Shown: positions 5,597-6,797 of the stretch, one piece after another | How positions within the stretch are numbered: position 1 is the stretch's first letter | Layout of the letters: each line of letters starts with the position of its first letter | Assembly (NCBI GenBank): GCA_937863215.1 | Contig: CALMFQ010000272.1 | Location: forward strand, 1 to 6,797 | Direction of reading: 5' to 3' | Source of the DNA: an uncultured Pseudomonadota bacterium | Lineage (GTDB): Bacteria; Pseudomonadota; Gammaproteobacteria; Burkholderiales; SCOH01 | Length of the DNA stretch: 6,797 nucleotides | Translations under genes and position numbers: made by a program | The notes under the pieces: generated by a model | What the model was told of the DNA's origin: nothing | Seen by the model: only the letters and a program-made list of their open reading frames with translations | Databases searched by the model: none

Positions 5597-6649
5597 TCAC
5601 ACTGCCTGGTAAGTGCGGTAAAAACTGGCGTAGTCGTTATCCAGGCGGAAGTTGATGAACGACATCGAAATGCTCGGATCGAGCCCTTCGACGTAGTGCC
5701 AGCAACCCACCGGCAGGAACAGCAGCTCGCCCGGTTCGAGAATGCATTCCAGCAGCTGCACCTCGCGCAGCAGCGGGAAACGCTCGAAATCCAGCGTGCT
5801 GCCGTCCACCGGCGTGTAGCAGTGCTTGTGGTTGTAGACATTGGCCAGCTCGCAGGCCGGGATCAGCTTTACATGCTTGCGCCCCATCACCTGTGCCAGG
5901 AAATTGTTGGTCAGGTCATGGTGGAACGGCGTGCGCGTGCCGGCCGGGCCGAACCAGAAGAAGCCGTCCTGCTCCGAATCCGGATCGAGATACTCGGGAA
6001 TCAGCTCGATGTCCTGCCACAGCTCGCGCAGTGCCTGTTTGTTGCGCGAGCTGTTGTTGGCGGTCATGTAGAAGTCGTTGCTGTTGCCGGCCAGCAGCAC
6101 CATGTCGATGTAATCGCCAAAGCGGATCAACTGCTTGTGCTGCGGCGAGTTGATCTCGTAATTGACGTCGCGGTTGCGCCCCATCTGCACTTCGACTTCG
6201 CGCTCGCCGAAATGCTGGCGCAGGTAGTCGAAATTCCAGCGGTGCATTGCCGGCCAGTTGTCGAGCATGCCGCTGATGATCACCGGCCGGTTGGCCAGAT
6301 AATACTGCTGGTAAAACTCGTCGCGCGTCAGCCGGTGGCGCCGCTCGATTGCGCCGGAGCCTTCGCCGTCGCGTTGACGGTTCAGCTTGCGGTAGATGTC
6401 CAGCAGCCAGTCGCGCTTGGCCAGCCGGTTGTGCAGGATGCTGCGCCCCTGGCGTGCGCCGGCCAGATAAGGGCTGGCCAGCGCCTGCTGCACCTCGCGC
6501 GTGGCCTGTGCCGCCGGAAAGCCGTTGGCCACCAGTGTTGCGACCACGGCATCCGGGCCGACGTCGAGCATCAGGTTTTCGGCCACCCAGCGGCGCCAGT
6601 CGTCGCTGAAGGCAGGTAACAGTCGGGCGGATGCCGGTGCGTAACTCAT
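5597..6649 (-). CDS. JmjC/cupin_8 Fe(II)/2-oxoglutarate oxygenase, FIH-like
   Basis: This 350-residue protein is predicted to be a cytoplasmic 2-oxoglutarate-dependent protein hydroxylase; no signal peptide or membrane segment is seen. The JmjC/cupin core (about 115-340) contains TPFHHD, giving iron ligands H243 and D245, and a distal H318 in FLPVGCWH. K258 lies 15 residues after H243, the spacing of the 2-oxoglutarate lysine in human FIH as I recall it (H199/K214). T240 and N333 also fall at FIH-equivalent positions (T196, N294). Residues 15-60 form a separate predicted helical module (WRRWVAENL then LVANGFPAAQA). The ATG has AGGAG 7 nt upstream. It starts 22 nt after a CBM-bearing gene and ends 29 nt before the chitinase, so it is probably co-transcribed with both. 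Family members hydroxylate Asn, Asp, His or Arg in proteins, or small molecules; the substrate here is unknown. Confidence 0.85.
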   Translation of the reverse strand: MSYAPASARLLPAFSDDWRRWVAENLMLDVGPDAVVATLVANGFPAAQATREVQQALASPYLAGARQGRSILHNRLAKRDWLLDIYRKLNRQRDGEGSGAIERRHRLTRDEFYQQYYLANRPVIISGMLDNWPAMHRWNFDYLRQHFGEREVEVQMGRNRDVNYEINSPQHKQLIRFGDYIDMVLLAGNSNDFYMTANNSSRNKQALRELWQDIELIPEYLDPDSEQDGFFWFGPAGTRTPFHHDLTNNFLAQVMGRKHVKLIPACELANVYNHKHCYTPVDGSTLDFERFPLLREVQLLECILEPGELLFLPVGCWHYVEGLDPSISMSFINFRLDNDYASFYRTYQAV

Positions 6650-6656
6650 GTCGATA

Positions 6657-6661
6657 CTCCT
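6657..6661 (-). promoter_or_regulatory. Ribosome binding site of the JmjC gene
   Basis: The minus strand reads AGAGGAG, 7 nt, ATG. It uses the same AGAGGAG heptamer and spacing as the downstream chitinase, supporting efficient translation of both from one transcript. Confidence 0.75.
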
Positions 6662-6671
6662 CTGGATCGGA

Positions 6672-6797
6672 TTACTGGCAACTGGTGGAATTGGTCGCCT
6701 GCCACAAGGTTGGTGCCGCTACCGGGTTCCAGCCGGTACCGACGTAGGCGGTGTGGGTCACCAGCGCCTTGTATTGCTTGCCCTGGTAGCTGACCAC
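6672..6797 (-). CDS. C-terminal end of a second CBM5/12 protein, probably a chitinase (cut by window edge)
   Basis: Only the last 41 codons and a TAA stop are present; the gene enters from the right edge. The residues (VVSYQGKQYKALVTH through GTGWNP and APTLWQATNSTSCQ) are the second half of a CBM5/12 chitin-binding domain. They differ from the end of the downstream chitinase at only two positions (V for A and a final Q for N). It probably belongs to a secreted chitinase or another chitin-active enzyme; the catalytic part lies outside the window and could be of another family, such as a lytic polysaccharide monooxygenase or a GH19. It sits 22 nt upstream of the JmjC gene in the same direction. 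Confidence 0.85.
   Translation of the reverse strand: MVSYQGKQYKALVTHTAYVGTGWNPVAAPTLWQATNSTSCQ
6672..6797 (-). repeat. Direct repeat copy B: CBM end of the second chitin-binding gene
   Basis: This copy matches 4125-4250 at 115 of 126 positions without gaps. The identity is still perfect where the window ends, so the full repeat is probably longer and may cover a whole CBM, linker or gene. Confidence 0.95.

Noticed and set aside
5568..5600. Eleven-residue N-terminal extension of the chitinase from a GTG at 5600
   Set aside because: The ATG at 5567 has an ideal AGGAG at 7 nt and gives a normal signal peptide; the GTG overlaps the JmjC stop and has no comparable site.
3900..5612. Long open frame on the plus strand (570 codons) opposite the chitinase
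   Set aside because: The product is Arg/Gly/Ala-rich with no recognisable domain, and it lies antisense to a gene with clear GH18 and CBM motifs. GC-rich codon use readily leaves the opposite strand open.
5372..6619. Long open frame on the plus strand (415 codons) opposite the JmjC gene
   Set aside because: It is antisense to the JmjC gene, whose active-site residues are all in place; the plus-strand product shows no domain.

Overview
The window reads as a chromosomal piece of a GC-rich, chitin-degrading Gram-negative bacterium. A type II secretion (T2SS) module sits beside modular secreted chitinases. A betaproteobacterium of the Neisseriales type (Chitinibacteraceae/Chromobacteriaceae) would fit, but this placement is inferred from gene content and codon use, not from a marker gene. 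Every gene I can support lies on the minus strand, so the window reads right to left biologically.

Right half (6797 down to 4125), an apparent chitinase operon. It begins with the last 41 codons of a gene cut by the window edge, encoding the end of a CBM5/12 chitin-binding domain. After 22 nt comes a complete 350-residue JmjC/cupin_8 protein resembling the asparaginyl hydroxylase FIH, with a full HxD...H iron triad. After another 29 nt comes a complete secreted chitinase: signal peptide, GH18 domain, Thr-Pro linker, CBM5/12, second Thr-Pro linker, CBM5/12. The ends of the two CBM-bearing genes are near copies of each other (115 of 126 nt identical; 39 of 41 residues). A presumed cytoplasmic Fe(II)/2-oxoglutarate protein hydroxylase between two chitin-binding secreted proteins is the most unusual point in the window.

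Middle (4124 down to 3494), about 630 nt without a convincing gene. It holds a terminator-like hairpin and a 12-bp GC hairpin downstream of the chitinase, a possible distal promoter, and an AT-rich promoter region before gspG that contains two perfect palindromes.

Left half (3493 down to 1), a T2SS operon in the order gspG (major pseudopilin), gspF (inner-membrane platform), gspE (secretion ATPase), then the first 68 codons of a further gene that may be GspL/PilM-like. gspF and gspE overlap by 4 nt, and the last gene starts at a GTG inside gspE, so translation is probably coupled. Functionally, the GspE/F/G machine could carry the chitinases across the outer membrane after Sec or Tat export. 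The hydroxylase could act on a chitinase, a regulator or another cytoplasmic protein; its substrate cannot be read from the sequence.
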